From NCBI GenBank assembly GCA_001643675.2, contig LSRY02000034.1, forward strand, positions 186,001 through 250,000: a DNA stretch of 64,000 nucleotides, in the 5' to 3' direction. Source of the DNA: Monocercomonoides exilis (taxonomy: Eukaryota > Preaxostyla > Oxymonadida > Polymastigidae). Below the pieces are notes generated by a model that worked only from the letters and a program-made list of their open reading frames with translations, was not told where the DNA came from and made no database searches. The translations under genes were made by a program, and so were the position numbers. Positions 1 to 9,955 of this stretch are shown here, one piece after another; positions within the stretch are counted from its first letter, which is position 1; each line of letters starts with the position of its first letter.

Positions 1-1801
1 TTCTCATCTTCTTTCTTCTCCTTCTCCTCCTCAATCCCCAGCCGCGCCTTCGCACACGCCCTTTTCCTTTGCATCTCCCTCTGGATCTTACTCGCCAGGT
101 CTTCTTTGCCTCTTCTTCTCTGCTCTGATCCTTCTCCTCTTCTTCCACTTCCACTTCTTATGCTGCTTGGGCTGCACCACTTGGTGATTGCCACTTCCAC
201 TCTGTAAGCTGTGCCTCGTGTGAGTGGCATTGATGGCAGGAAGAGAAGCAGCCGGCGCTCGGCGTCGACAGAGAAGCGGCCAGACAGCGGAACAGGGCGG
301 GGGTATATGACAGAGTCGGTGAATGAAGGAGACGGGCAGGGTGGGGAAGGGGAAGGGGAATGAGAAGGAGAGGGGGAAGAAGAGGATGACGTGTCTGAAG
401 CGCTTGAAATGTTAGAAATATTTGAAGAAGCAGAAGATGGCGATGATGAATAGGAAGAGGCTGAAGATGATTGGGAACAAGAAGCAGCTGAGGATGAAGC
501 AGACGTTGATGTGGATGAAATGGAAGGAGAAGGAGAAGGGTGTCTGTGTGAAAGTGAGGGTGAGAGCTGGCGAGGTGCTGAAGTGGTTGAAGAAATGGCT
601 GACTCGGCTTTTGACTGCTGCCCTGCTGGTGAATAACTCAGCTGGTCAGACGGGACTTCTGATGAAATCGTTGGAAGTTCAAAAATCTTTATTCGTTTCA
701 AATTAAAAAAATGTCAAAAAAAAATATAATAAGTGAAAATTTGTAAGAAATTTGAGTTTTTATTTAATAAATAAAAAATGGAAAACAAAAATTGCAAACC
801 TTCATTTTTGGCTGTTCGTTCTTTGAGAATTAGTGTTGTCACAGTTGGTTCCAAGTTTGTTTTGAAAAAGAATTAAAAAAGAAACAAAAACGATAATAAT
901 TGAAAAAAAAAAAAGAAATATAAATCCTTGATTCAAACTATATCTTCAGAAAAAGTTAGATTTCTTCGAAATTTCAAGAAAGGTGAACATAAAAGACTCA
1001 CTTCCTTTGCGAATGGAGAAGGATAAATCAACGATAAATACGAACGAACTCCTTTTTTCCTATAAGACGAAAGATCAAGAAGCATATGCAACACGCAAAA
1101 CTATTCATATTTCATAAAAAAGGAATAATGTTTTTAAATGGCTTGATAACTGAAATACAAAAATTCACACTGGGCCAATTCTCATTGAGCGAAGTGTTGC
1201 TGAATCTGGAATATTTATGCCAATGTACAATAAACGCTGTGCTTCAACAGGACATGACGATTCACTTTCAATCATTTTTTTCACATCAAATCCAGAAATA
1301 AGTGGATGAACGCGGAATTGCACCGTTCCTGAAGGAATAATCACAGAGATATTAAATGCATCAACATGTCTCTTGAAAAGTTACAAATTTAAATATTTTC
1401 AAAAATTATCCATCAAAAAAGAATATATGAATTCTTAAAATATACCTCAACGCGAACAACTGTCCCATCCCAAATGTCCCAATCCAAAAGTGTCTTTCTT
1501 CCAGACAGAGTCTGCCGAGTGAAAAATCAAATAAATCGCAATAATTTTTGCACATTACACAGATATAACACAAACTGATGAGTGAATAAGAGTTTCACCA
1601 ACATATAGAAACATTTCGTTGAGAGGAATAGCCAAAAGAGAATTCACAACAGAGTACAATCCTTGTCTTGCAAAGAACGTTTAATATCATTTAAAAACTT
1701 CTTAAAATACAACAACTACAAATATACATTGAAAGAAGTCTTGGAACAACGTGTGTCTTTTTTGTTTCATCAACTTGAAGAACAATTGTGATAGAAGTCA
1801 T
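1..1801 (-). CDS. Tandem ubiquitin-like domain protein, 3' end outside the window
   Basis: This spliced gene has to be joined by eye. ATG is at 1799-1801. Exon 1 (ITIVLQVDETKKTHVVPRLL) joins through an intron starting GTATAT to LYSVVNSLLAIPLNEMFLYV, then to TLLDWDIWDGTVVRVE, then to a second unit with VQFRVHPLISGFDVKKMI and AQRLLYIGINIPDSATLRSM. The second unit reads as a typical ubiquitin fold, with the I-x-x-K-K-M-I helix and the QRLLYIG strand. The first has the same beta-grasp look and ends in a D-x-x-I-W-D-G turn. Later exons (near 785-850, then about 650 to 1) run into a Ser/Pro-rich stretch, a short folded-looking segment around 90-260 and a Lys/Glu-rich helix leaving the window. Ubiquitin-like modules usually recruit proteasome or E3 factors, but the partner domain is not visible, so no function is assigned. 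The splice between about 660 and 790 is the least certain. Confidence 0.6.
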
Positions 1802-1925
1802 TATTAAAAATGGTTTGTAAAAAATATTCAATTAAAATTATAATTATCTCAACAACAATGCATATGTGAATTACATAAAACGAGAAATTGTTTATATATT
1901 AGATTATAAAAATAAATAACAATGC

Positions 1926-2835
1926 TCATTCAGATTTGATATCAAGCTTTGTAACGCAGATCTTGTAAAGTTCTTCGACAGTTTGATCGATTGTAAATGA
2001 TCCTGTATCAATAACAATTGCATCTGGTGCAGCAACAAGTGGGCCCACTGCCCTTTTTTTATCGGCTTCGTCTCGAAGTGCAATTGTTTCTCTTAGATCT
2101 GCAATTTCTTTTTCGGTCGGTTCTTTTGGGGTTGATGATGATGAAAGCTGATATGTTGCATCTTCTTGCATTTGCTTCAATCGCCTTTGAGTTCGTATTT
2201 CAAGTGAAGCATCCAAGTAAAATTTACACTTCGCATTTGGAAAAACAACAGTACCAATATCTCTTCCTTCATCAGAAAAAAGAGAAATGAAAATAAATAA
2301 TAAAAAAATAAAAATAAGGATGAAATGCAATTTGAAAAAAGTTTAAATCAAAAGAATATGATATATTTCAAAAAAAATAATTAAAAATAAAGACCTTCTG
2401 CAACAAAGCCTCCGCATGCTGTCGTAGCTTTTTGCAAATTAACCATTACTGATCTGACAGCAGGCTTTGTTGCAACCTATTTTTGTATTAATTTGTGAAA
2501 TTAAGTGAAAAAAAAAACAAAACTCAAACCTGAGAAACAGCTTTTGTAACCTCAGGAGATCGAATATAAGGAGTGCAATCTTTTCCATCGAAGAAAACAC
2601 GTTGCTCACCTGATTCCTTATTGATTTCAACAGTGACTTTGCGAGCAATTTCAGTGCAAGCGGCTTCATCTGTCAAATCGGTTTTGCACTCAATGCACCC
2701 ATAGCTAACAGCTCTATAAGTTGCACCTGTATCAAACATTAAAAATCCAAGTTTTTTGGCAAGCAGTTTGCTCACGGTGCTTTTACCCGTTCCTGCTGGC
2801 CCATCAATTGCAACGTTATTGGTTTTTTCTTCCAT
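1926..2835 (-). CDS. cmk: Cytidylate kinase, bacterial type
   Basis: Transfers phosphate from ATP to CMP/dCMP for pyrimidine nucleotide supply. The N-terminus has the P-loop DGPAGTGKST, followed by the nucleotide-binding FDTGATYRAV segment. Exon 1 ends at SPEVTKAVSQ; after an intron of about 53 nt comes VATKPAVRSVMVNLQKATTA; after a second intron come the core strand GRDIGTVVFPNAKCKFYLDA and the lid RTQRRLKQMQ. The length of about 230 residues fits the bacterial Cmk family rather than the eukaryotic UMP/CMP kinase fold related to adenylate kinase. A TTG two codons upstream keeps the frame open, but the first ATG is at 2833-2835. A low-complexity linker SSSSTPKEPTEKE sits between the lid and the C-terminal helices. 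Introns show that it is a resident nuclear gene. The family identity suggests old lateral transfer from bacteria. Confidence 0.9.
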
Positions 2836-3162
2836 CTCCAATAATTAATCAATTTTTCGAAAAATAATTTTCAAAATAATAAACAGTAATACATATAAAG
2901 CGCAAAATTTCTGACAATTCCTTCACAAACTATCATAAACGATGAATTTCTTCTCTTATCTGATCCAAGCCCATATTAATATATATGTCATTTTAATTAC
3001 AAACTTTCAATAAAATCATTTAAAGCTTTTATTCCATATAAAAACTAAAATTCAAAAGGTGAAATGTTGATGTATATGTTAAAAAAAGAAACAAAAAAAA
3101 TTGCAAAGAAATATCTATCACTTTATTCAAATGTATTTTTTGTAACATTAAATTTTTGAATA

Positions 3163-5033
3163 TTAACCAACAACTCTGATTTTCTTTCCACGAGTAATCT
3201 CACCATTTCCTATCAATCTCCATCTTTTGTCGATCTTTCTAGAAAGTGTTATACGCTCACCGACTTCAGTGCAAACAGGGTTGTTAAGTTGAAGCCTGCA
3301 AACGCCTTCTTTCACTTTCTTCACTGTTGCTGATTCAGAATGTGACCCAATGTTGCACAGAATCACTTCATCAACTGAAAGTTCTTCAACCTAAAATAAT
3401 AATAATAATAATAAAGAAAAATAAAATAAAAATAAAAATAAAAATATAATTGGATCACGATTGCATTCACATATAAAGAAAAAAGAAATAGAGAGAAAAA
3501 GACAGATAACAATTGAAAAAATTTTTAAATTAATCAGTCCCACAAACTTTTCTAGTCGAGTCCTTTTCTGTTGTAACACCGACCACGTAATACAGCAGGC
3601 TGTACCTGATCTCTATCAGCGTGTATGTCGAGGGAAGATAGCCAGGTATGCCCAGCACTTGCCCCACCAGATGGTCTGCTTTCGAGCGCGACGGGTCGAT
3701 TTCTGTCCCAACACCAATAAGCCCCCCAGGAACAGCAAACTTCAGCTCGTTGTTTTCTGTGTGCAGCGACGTAATGACAGAGCGCAGGAACCGCATCTTT
3801 CCGACGCTGGCGGTGGCTGACGACGAGGAAGACGAGGATAAAGACAGAGAAGGGTGGGAGGTAGTCTCCACAATACCCGGACGCAGCTCTATTTGCATCC
3901 CGATCTTCAGCACACCGCACAGCAGGGAGCCTCCTACAACACCACCTTGGATGTTCTCGACGGTTGTGCCGGGCTTGTTCACATCGAATGAACGAATAAC
4001 AATCAAACGTGGTGGAGAAATGAAGTCACGAACGGGGATTGGAATCTGAGTTTTAAAATTAAAAAAAATAATAATAATAATGAATGGATTTTTCAAAAAT
4101 GTGAAAGAATGATTTTGTAATATACAAATTTCAACAAAGATAGTTATTACAAACATGAGTTACTAAGTGCTGTGCAACCAGATCAACGTTAATGCCTAAC
4201 TGTGCCGATGCAGGAATAATTGGAAGTTTTTCAGCAGCAGTTCCTTTGACAAATTTTCTAATCTCCTCTGAACGTTCAATCACTTCGCTTTTTTTCAGCA
4301 AATCAATCTTGTTCTGGACAACAAGAAAGTTTTTGACATCCATTCTTTCAATAGCAGATAAATGCTCCTGTGTCTGTGGCTGTGGGCATGATTCATTTGC
4401 AGCAATAAGCATCAACGCAGCGTCCATAACAGCTGCTCCGCTAAGCATAGTTGCCATAAGAATATCATGGCCAGGACAATCCACAAATGATATGTGCCTT
4501 ATAAGACGCATAACGCCTCCGCAACCTTCTCGTTGGCAAGGAAATCCTTCTTGCTTTCCGCTTCCAAAGCTTCTATAGCATCCTGGTGGAGGGCAAAACG
4601 GATTATCACATTTGAAAATCTTTGCATTTGCATAACCAAGTTTAATTGTAATATTACGCATTTTTTCATGTGAATGTTTAATTGTCTGATAAGATCAAAG
4701 CAAATAATAACTCATAAAATTAAAAAAGGCCTAATGATTATAAAATTCAGCAAACATGAACACCAGAAATAGCTTTCACAAGTGTTGTTTTACCATGAGC
4801 GACATGACCAATGGTACCTGTGATAAATTAAGCAAAAAAATACGTATTGATTTGAAAATTAAAAATAAAATAAAATGAAATTTCGAAGTCAAACCAATAT
4901 TGATAGTAGCTTGCATAGATATGATATCAGGATGAAGTGGATGTAATTCTGTAATTGGGCATGGAAGTCCTTCGTCAGTTGCAAAAAATTCTTCTGGTTC
5001 TCCAGTTTGAGATACGTCCAAAAGAGAAGTCAT
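3163..5033 (-). CDS. eIF2G: Translation initiation factor eIF2 subunit gamma
   Basis: This is the GTPase subunit that delivers initiator Met-tRNA to the 40S ribosome. Five exons can be followed. The first ends at ATINIG and the second carries the P-loop [18 protein letters not shown]. The third has the zinc-binding segment [18 protein letters not shown], then DCPGHD (G3) and NKID (G4). The fourth is domain 2/3, beginning [20 protein letters not shown] and containing [20 protein letters not shown]. The last has [15 protein letters not shown] and WRLIGNGEI. The start is the first ATG at 5031-5033; TTG codons upstream are not used. A short poly-Ser insert ([14 protein letters not shown], around 3815-3870) breaks a loop of the beta-barrel domain, a small version of the insertions seen in other genes here. 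It is divergently paired with the gene starting at 5192, with 158 bp between the start codons. Confidence 0.95.
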
Positions 5034-5191
5034 GATTATCAATTATTTACTTAGAAATAATATAAAAGACACGAAAATCAATTGATCTGTTAGCCATAAG
5101 CAATTGAATTTTAAACCTTTATAAAATAATTGACAATTGATCAATTGATTGTTTTTCTTTATTTTAGCTTTTTAAATACAGATAATTTACA

Positions 5192-5804
5192 ATGTCAGAA
5201 GGACAGAACGTATGTATTCGTTTTTACGATGAGATTTAAAATTATATTATCATTATAATAGCAACCTTCTGCGATTTTGAGTTTGCTTTCAGGTTCAGAG
5301 CAAAAACCTTCTCTTTTGCAAAGCTTTGCGGGGAAGCAAACACTCTTATCTGGTACCCTCTTAGAGATTTTAAAATTTATTAATATATTTTTCTTGTTTC
5401 AAATTTCTTTTTTATACTTTGAAGATGTTCATCAAACAAAATCATTTTCAAGAGATGAAGTTGAAGAAGAAGAGATGCCCCGCGAAACCTTGAAGAAAAG
5501 TAATGAGCCTCCGGTTCCATCTGCATCTGATTGTGGATATTTGTTTTCGGAGGATGAATTGATGATAAATGAAGATTTAAATTGCTCGTTTCAAAGGACA
5601 AAAGACCTGTTTGATTTTAGTTGTTATGCAGTTTGATATTTTATGTTATTAAATTATCAATATTTTAGGAAAGAAATTCAAAGAGAATGGGCTCATTCGG
5701 TTCCCGATGATTTAACATATTTATATCGTGCAATGGAGAAAAATGCACGGGACGAATTAGAGCAATCGCAAAAAAGGCAATCGAAAAAACCTCATTTCAC
5801 TTGA
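5192..5804 (+). CDS. Small acidic protein of unknown function
   Basis: A short spliced gene of about 145 codons. Exon 1 (5192-5209) encodes MSEGQN. Exon 2 encodes QPSAILSLLSGSEQKPSLLQ and ends near TLLS. Exon 3 opens DVHQTKSFSRDEVEEEEMPR and includes CGYLFSEDELMINEDLNCSF. Exon 4 encodes KEIQREWAHSVPDDLTYLYR and ends PHFT before TGA at 5802-5804. I see no known domain, signal peptide or membrane segment. The middle is acidic and the end is helical and charged. The consistent GT-AG introns and shared reading frame support a real gene. It shares a 158-bp divergent promoter region with eIF2-gamma. Confidence 0.6.
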
Positions 5805-6330
5805 TGTTGCACACTTTATATTTAAAATAAATGTTTGAATTTCTACGATTTATTCACTTCGATTCTTCGAAATCACCTCACAAATCATTTCATTTTTTTT
5901 ATGTTCGAAAATGCAACTTATTTTAATTTTAAAAAAAAAATGAGATGGCACGACGAAGAAAAAAACATTATTCGTCTATTAATGTTTTTGGATTGAAAGT
6001 GATTTCAAACTATTATGATAATATATTAAAGCAAATGAACAAAAGACTTTTGTAAGACCAAATAATCAGTACATTAAATGATGCTCAATTTTCAAACGAA
6101 AGAAACTAATTAAATACATCTAATATTCCAAAATTTTTCTATCATAAGAAGAGTAAAAATACACAGCCACATTTCACAAATAATTTTTTCAATTTTTTTG
6201 AAACATGGCAGCAGTTGAAGTATAAAAACCGAAGAGTACATAAACACTCACACACTAACAAACTAACAAACAAACAAAAGAAAACTATTTTCTTTTCTTT
6301 TCTTTTCTTTTCTTCTACTTGAAATGCAAA
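5805..6330. other. AT-rich intergenic spacer
   Basis: No gene is visible. The stretch lies between two convergent genes. It contains a short run of about five TTTTC units near 6290-6315 just downstream of the stop of the next gene, on the side where its transcript would end. Confidence 0.6.
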
Positions 6331-8754
6331 TCAACCAACTTTCTCCCCTTTTCTTGGTGGAGATTGCAAGATACGCTTTCTTAGGGACAAATATGCATTT
6401 GCGAGGGAAGTGCGTGTCTGTGTCCGAGGATATTTCCTGGCTATTGCCAATTGAGGAGAAGTGGCATGGGCTGAAGGAGAAGTGAAGCTGGTTGAAGGAG
6501 AAAGAGAACTGACTGAAGGAGAAGCTGGCTGTGAGACAGGTGGAGTGAATGAAAGCGGAGAAGCTGTGCGGGTCGAGGTGTCAGAAGGGGAAGAAGGCGG
6601 AGAAGCGATTGGAGATGATGAGGCAGGGAAAGCAAAAGACGGAGGAGAGGAAGAAGAAAGCGGAGGAAGAAGGGCAGGGGATGCTGGGGAAAATGGATTG
6701 GACAAGCGCAATTCGCCAGAAAAAGGAGGTGTTGTTGGCACAGTCATCGAGTCTGCTATTTGAAGAGAAGCATTTTCAGAGCTTTGTTCGATTTCTGCGG
6801 GAAGCTCGCTTTTTTGTTGTGTTTCTTTGATAGAAGTTGGAGATGAATCATCAATTGCTCTGAGGTTTTCTTGTTTTTCGTCTTTTTCTTTTTCTTCTTG
6901 TTTTTCTTGTTTTATTTCTTCGTTTTCGTCTTTTTCTACTTTTTCAACTTTATCCGTTTCCTCTGATTTTTCTTCTTCTTCCTTTTGCTGATTGACTATT
7001 TCTTGTTCAGATTCAGTTTTCTGCTTAATTTCACTTTTCTTCTGCTTTTCAAGTCTTTTTCTTCTTTTCAGATCGGCAATCAGATTTTGGAACGAAGAAA
7101 GAGGAAGCAGCGGATTGAAGCCGTCTTCAGGCAGCCAGTCAACTTCTCCTGTGCTTTTTCTTTCTTCTTTGGCTTTTTCTTCCTCTTTAGATTCTTCTTC
7201 ACCTTTGCTTCTTTCGCTTCTTTCGCTTCCTTTTCTTCTACTTCGTCTTTTCTTTCTATGTTTTGTTTCATCCATATAGTTGTCTTTAATATCATCAACA
7301 TATCCTTCTTCTTCGTCTTCTTCTTCTTTTCTTTCATTCTTTCCCCTTCCATTTTTCCCCTTTCCTCTTCTTTTCTCCTCCTCCACCGCATCCAACAGCT
7401 CAAGCTGATCTTCGGCTGCTTCTTCATTCACTCCATTTGCATCTCTCATCTCATTCGCTTCATTCCGGCTTTCTTCCTCCAACTCAAAGCCAGATGCTTC
7501 TCCTTCTCCTTCTCCTTCTCCTTCTGCTTCTGCTTCTGCTTCTGCTTCTTCCTCTTCCTCTTCCTCTGCATGATGTCCCCTCAGCACCCTCTTTTTCGGT
7601 CTCTCAACCTTCTTCCCTTTCTTTGCATTGCTTGAATTACTAATATTGCTTAGCTTCTTCCCTTTCTTCCCTTTCTTCTTCTTCTTCCGCTGTGATCTTG
7701 TTTCAATAATAGACTGTCGTTTTGTCGTGTGTTCAGGCAAATATTCTTCATCCAATTCGATTTTCGCTTCATCTTCCTCTTCGCATTCTTCAAGCGAATC
7801 TTCATATGCGTAATCTATTTCATCATCTTCATAATTAACTTCATTATCATCATCATATTCTTCTTCTTCTTTCCTTTTTCCTGAACTTTTCCTCTTCTTC
7901 TTTGAACTTCGTCTTTTCCTCCCCTTTTTTTCATTGTTTTCTGCTTTGTCTTCTTTGAATGGTGAAGAATTTGAAATCGCATTTTCTGCATTATCTTCAT
8001 TATCATGATTATTCAACGGCTTCTTTCTCTTTTGTTCTCCAAATAAAATATTTTCTTTTTCTTCTTCAAATTCTTCATTTCTCATCAAATTGCTATCTGA
8101 ACAGTCATCTTCTTCTTCATTCTGCTTGTGCATATCATCCAAACAAGAAGGAGATGTTGTTAACTCTTTTTGCTCTTTCGTCTCGCCAATGCTTATTTCC
8201 TCAGCCACCGCCACATTTTCTATGCTGTCTGAAATGTTCTCTGCGTGAAATGAGCCAAGTTCTGAATTTTCTGACATGAATGAAGAAGAAGGAGACGGGA
8301 GCGAAGGAGAAGCAACTTTGATGGTTTTGCTTGGCTGTGTGGAACTGAAAGGGACAGGTGAAGTGGAAGAAGAGGAAGAGGAAGAGGAGAAAGAAGAGGT
8401 GGAAGAAGAAGTTGATGATGATGTGCGTTTGGGTAGTGGAGAATAATTTGAAGGAGGAGAAACCTCCGGAGACAGCGAAGCAGGCGACGGAGCTTCTTCA
8501 AAGGGAGAGCAGGAGTTGGAGATAGAGGAAGAGCGAGTGAAGTAGTGGGCAAGTGAAACGATGGGTGACGACTGTGATGCGGGTGAGAGGTTTGTGAATG
8601 AAGATTGATGTGAATGTGAATGTGAATGTGAGTGAGTGTGTGTTTGTGAATGAGAAAACGAATGTGCCAGAGATGGCTGTATCTGAGGAGAAGATGCTGG
8701 CTGAAGATTTGAGGAAAGCTGCTGGGCGATTTCGAATGCTGTCCTAAACGGCAT
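6331..8754 (-). CDS. Highly charged low-complexity protein, unknown function
   Basis: A single uninterrupted frame of 807 codons with ATG at 8752-8754. The N-terminal region is Ser/Pro-rich with an alternating His-Ser repeat (HSHSHSHSH). The middle alternates acidic and basic blocks such as KKRKSSGKRKEEEE, an AEAEAEAE/GEGEGEGE run near 7500-7545, and several Lys/Arg clusters that could act as nuclear localisation signals. The tail is again Ser/Pro-rich and ends in a more ordered basic segment (YLSLRKRILQSPPRKGEKVG). The only non-repetitive internal patch is EVDWLPEDGFNPLLPLSSFQ. No domain is recognised. The length of the open frame and the Ser/Glu codon bias shared with neighbouring proteins argue that it is expressed. 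Antisense frames across it are poly-Phe/Leu shadows. Confidence 0.6.
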   Translation of the reverse strand: MPFRTAFEIAQQLSSNLQPASSPQIQPSLAHSFSHSQTHTHSHSHSHSHQSSFTNLSPASQSSPIVSLAHYFTRSSSISNSCSPFEEAPSPASLSPEVSPPSNYSPLPKRTSSSTSSSTSSFSSSSSSSSTSPVPFSSTQPSKTIKVASPSLPSPSSSFMSENSELGSFHAENISDSIENVAVAEEISIGETKEQKELTTSPSCLDDMHKQNEEEDDCSDSNLMRNEEFEEEKENILFGEQKRKKPLNNHDNEDNAENAISNSSPFKEDKAENNEKKGRKRRSSKKKRKSSGKRKEEEEYDDDNEVNYEDDEIDYAYEDSLEECEEEDEAKIELDEEYLPEHTTKRQSIIETRSQRKKKKKGKKGKKLSNISNSSNAKKGKKVERPKKRVLRGHHAEEEEEEEAEAEAEAEGEGEGEGEASGFELEEESRNEANEMRDANGVNEEAAEDQLELLDAVEEEKRRGKGKNGRGKNERKEEEDEEEGYVDDIKDNYMDETKHRKKRRSRRKGSERSERSKGEEESKEEEKAKEERKSTGEVDWLPEDGFNPLLPLSSFQNLIADLKRRKRLEKQKKSEIKQKTESEQEIVNQQKEEEEKSEETDKVEKVEKDENEEIKQEKQEEKEKDEKQENLRAIDDSSPTSIKETQQKSELPAEIEQSSENASLQIADSMTVPTTPPFSGELRLSNPFSPASPALLPPLSSSSPPSFAFPASSSPIASPPSSPSDTSTRTASPLSFTPPVSQPASPSVSSLSPSTSFTSPSAHATSPQLAIARKYPRTQTRTSLANAYLSLRKRILQSPPRKGEKVG

Positions 8755-8833
8755 TTTAAAAAAACGTGTATGTGATTAAATAAAAATTCAAATTAAAAAT
8801 AAACAAATAAATAGTGCAGCATTTGTGTGATGA

Positions 8834-9734
8834 TTAACTTTCTCCAAAATAACAACAGAAAACATACATTGGATGAGGATCTGACAGCTGCGAATTGTAT
8901 ACAAGCACCAGTTCTTTGTGTCTTTCGATTAGCTGCTCCCTCGTTCCTTTGGTTGACAACCCATGCGTTTTGCACAACCTCCTAATTTTTTCAGTTGTCA
9001 GTAAAGCATAAACTGTTGTTGGAAGAGGTTTCAGTGAAGTGACTTGTTTATCTTTTTGATTTGAAGCCGCTGAAATTATCTGAGGCGTTGAACGAGTCAT
9101 AGGATCACAAGCAGTACCATCAAGAGCTATAATTTCTTGTTTGTCTAATGTTGCTGAATCAGAAGTCTGTTTTGTTCTGTGTCGATGCTTTTTGTTCATT
9201 TCATCTGTCAAATCATTTGGTGAAGCTTTATTCGTAAAGCTCTCGTCTTGCTTCAATAGATCATTGCTTAAATGATTCAATATTTTAAAAAAATTTTAAT
9301 TCAATCATTGCTTTTGAAAAGGTTGAAAACAAACCGAGCTTCATAAAAAAGGTTGATAACTGTATCCAAAGTAGGTGTAGATAAAAAATTTCCAGTAATA
9401 TGCTAACAAAAAGAAGAAGAAAAAAATGTTAAGCACCATGTTTGTTGAAAATAAATTTGGAGGAACAAACTGTTCTGCAAACAGGACAATATGGCCTTGT
9501 TGCAAAGGAGCGTCTTATACAAAGACCACAAACTTTATTAAATATTGTAATAATATATTACGAATGAGATAATAGAATAGTAAGTTTAAGAAAGGAAAGC
9601 AAACATGAGTGAGGGCACGATTGAAGTTGGACTGAATGTTTCATAAATTCTCCGCAAATTGGGCATCTCAAAGCATCCTCTAATTTTCTTATGCTTTCAA
9701 TTTTCCAATCCGACGAAGAATCAATGTCATCCAT
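8834..9734 (-). CDS. RAD18: RAD18-like E3 ubiquitin ligase (RING plus SAP)
   Basis: Post-replication repair ligase that with RAD6 monoubiquitinates PCNA at stalled forks. ATG is at 9732-9734. Exon 1 has the first RING half (LRCPICGEFMKHSVQL, then SCPHS). Exon 2 continues FCGLCIRRSFATRPYCPVCR, completing a C3HC4 finger. Exon 3 encodes HITGNFLSTPTLDTVINLFY. The last exon has a linker and a SAP motif (TTEKIRRLCKTHGLSTKGTR) followed by VYNSQLSDPHP, the characteristic RAD18 extension after SAP. I see no C2HC UBZ finger between RING and SAP, so this copy seems reduced. The stop at 8834 is the simplest reading. An alternative splice at a GTATG donor just before it would give a slightly different tail ending near 8793. 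Divergently paired with the phosphatase gene (221 bp between starts). Confidence 0.85.
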
Positions 9735-9955
9735 AATTTTGATACGTATTTATTTAAAAAAATTCAATTCTCAGAAATCAAAATTATTTTGTTATGGAAG
9801 ATTTGGAATAGTCTTTTAATAATCGGAATTGCTTTTTGTAATGAACAACAGCAACTTTTGAACACTTCATTTTGAATTGAATGGAAGCCCATATTCCAAA
9901 ATAGAAAAAGAGATTCGAATTTGTTTCTTCTATAAACAAGAAGAAACAGGAAAAA

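Noticed and set aside
422-706. Plus-strand frame of 94 codons near the left end
   Set aside because: It is antisense to the Ser-rich exon of the tandem ubiquitin-like gene and has low-complexity Lys/Met content only.
6441-8552. Several poly-Leu, poly-Phe and Lys/Glu frames on both strands
   Set aside because: They are shadows of the single 807-codon charged gene at 6331-8754, created by its repetitive codons.
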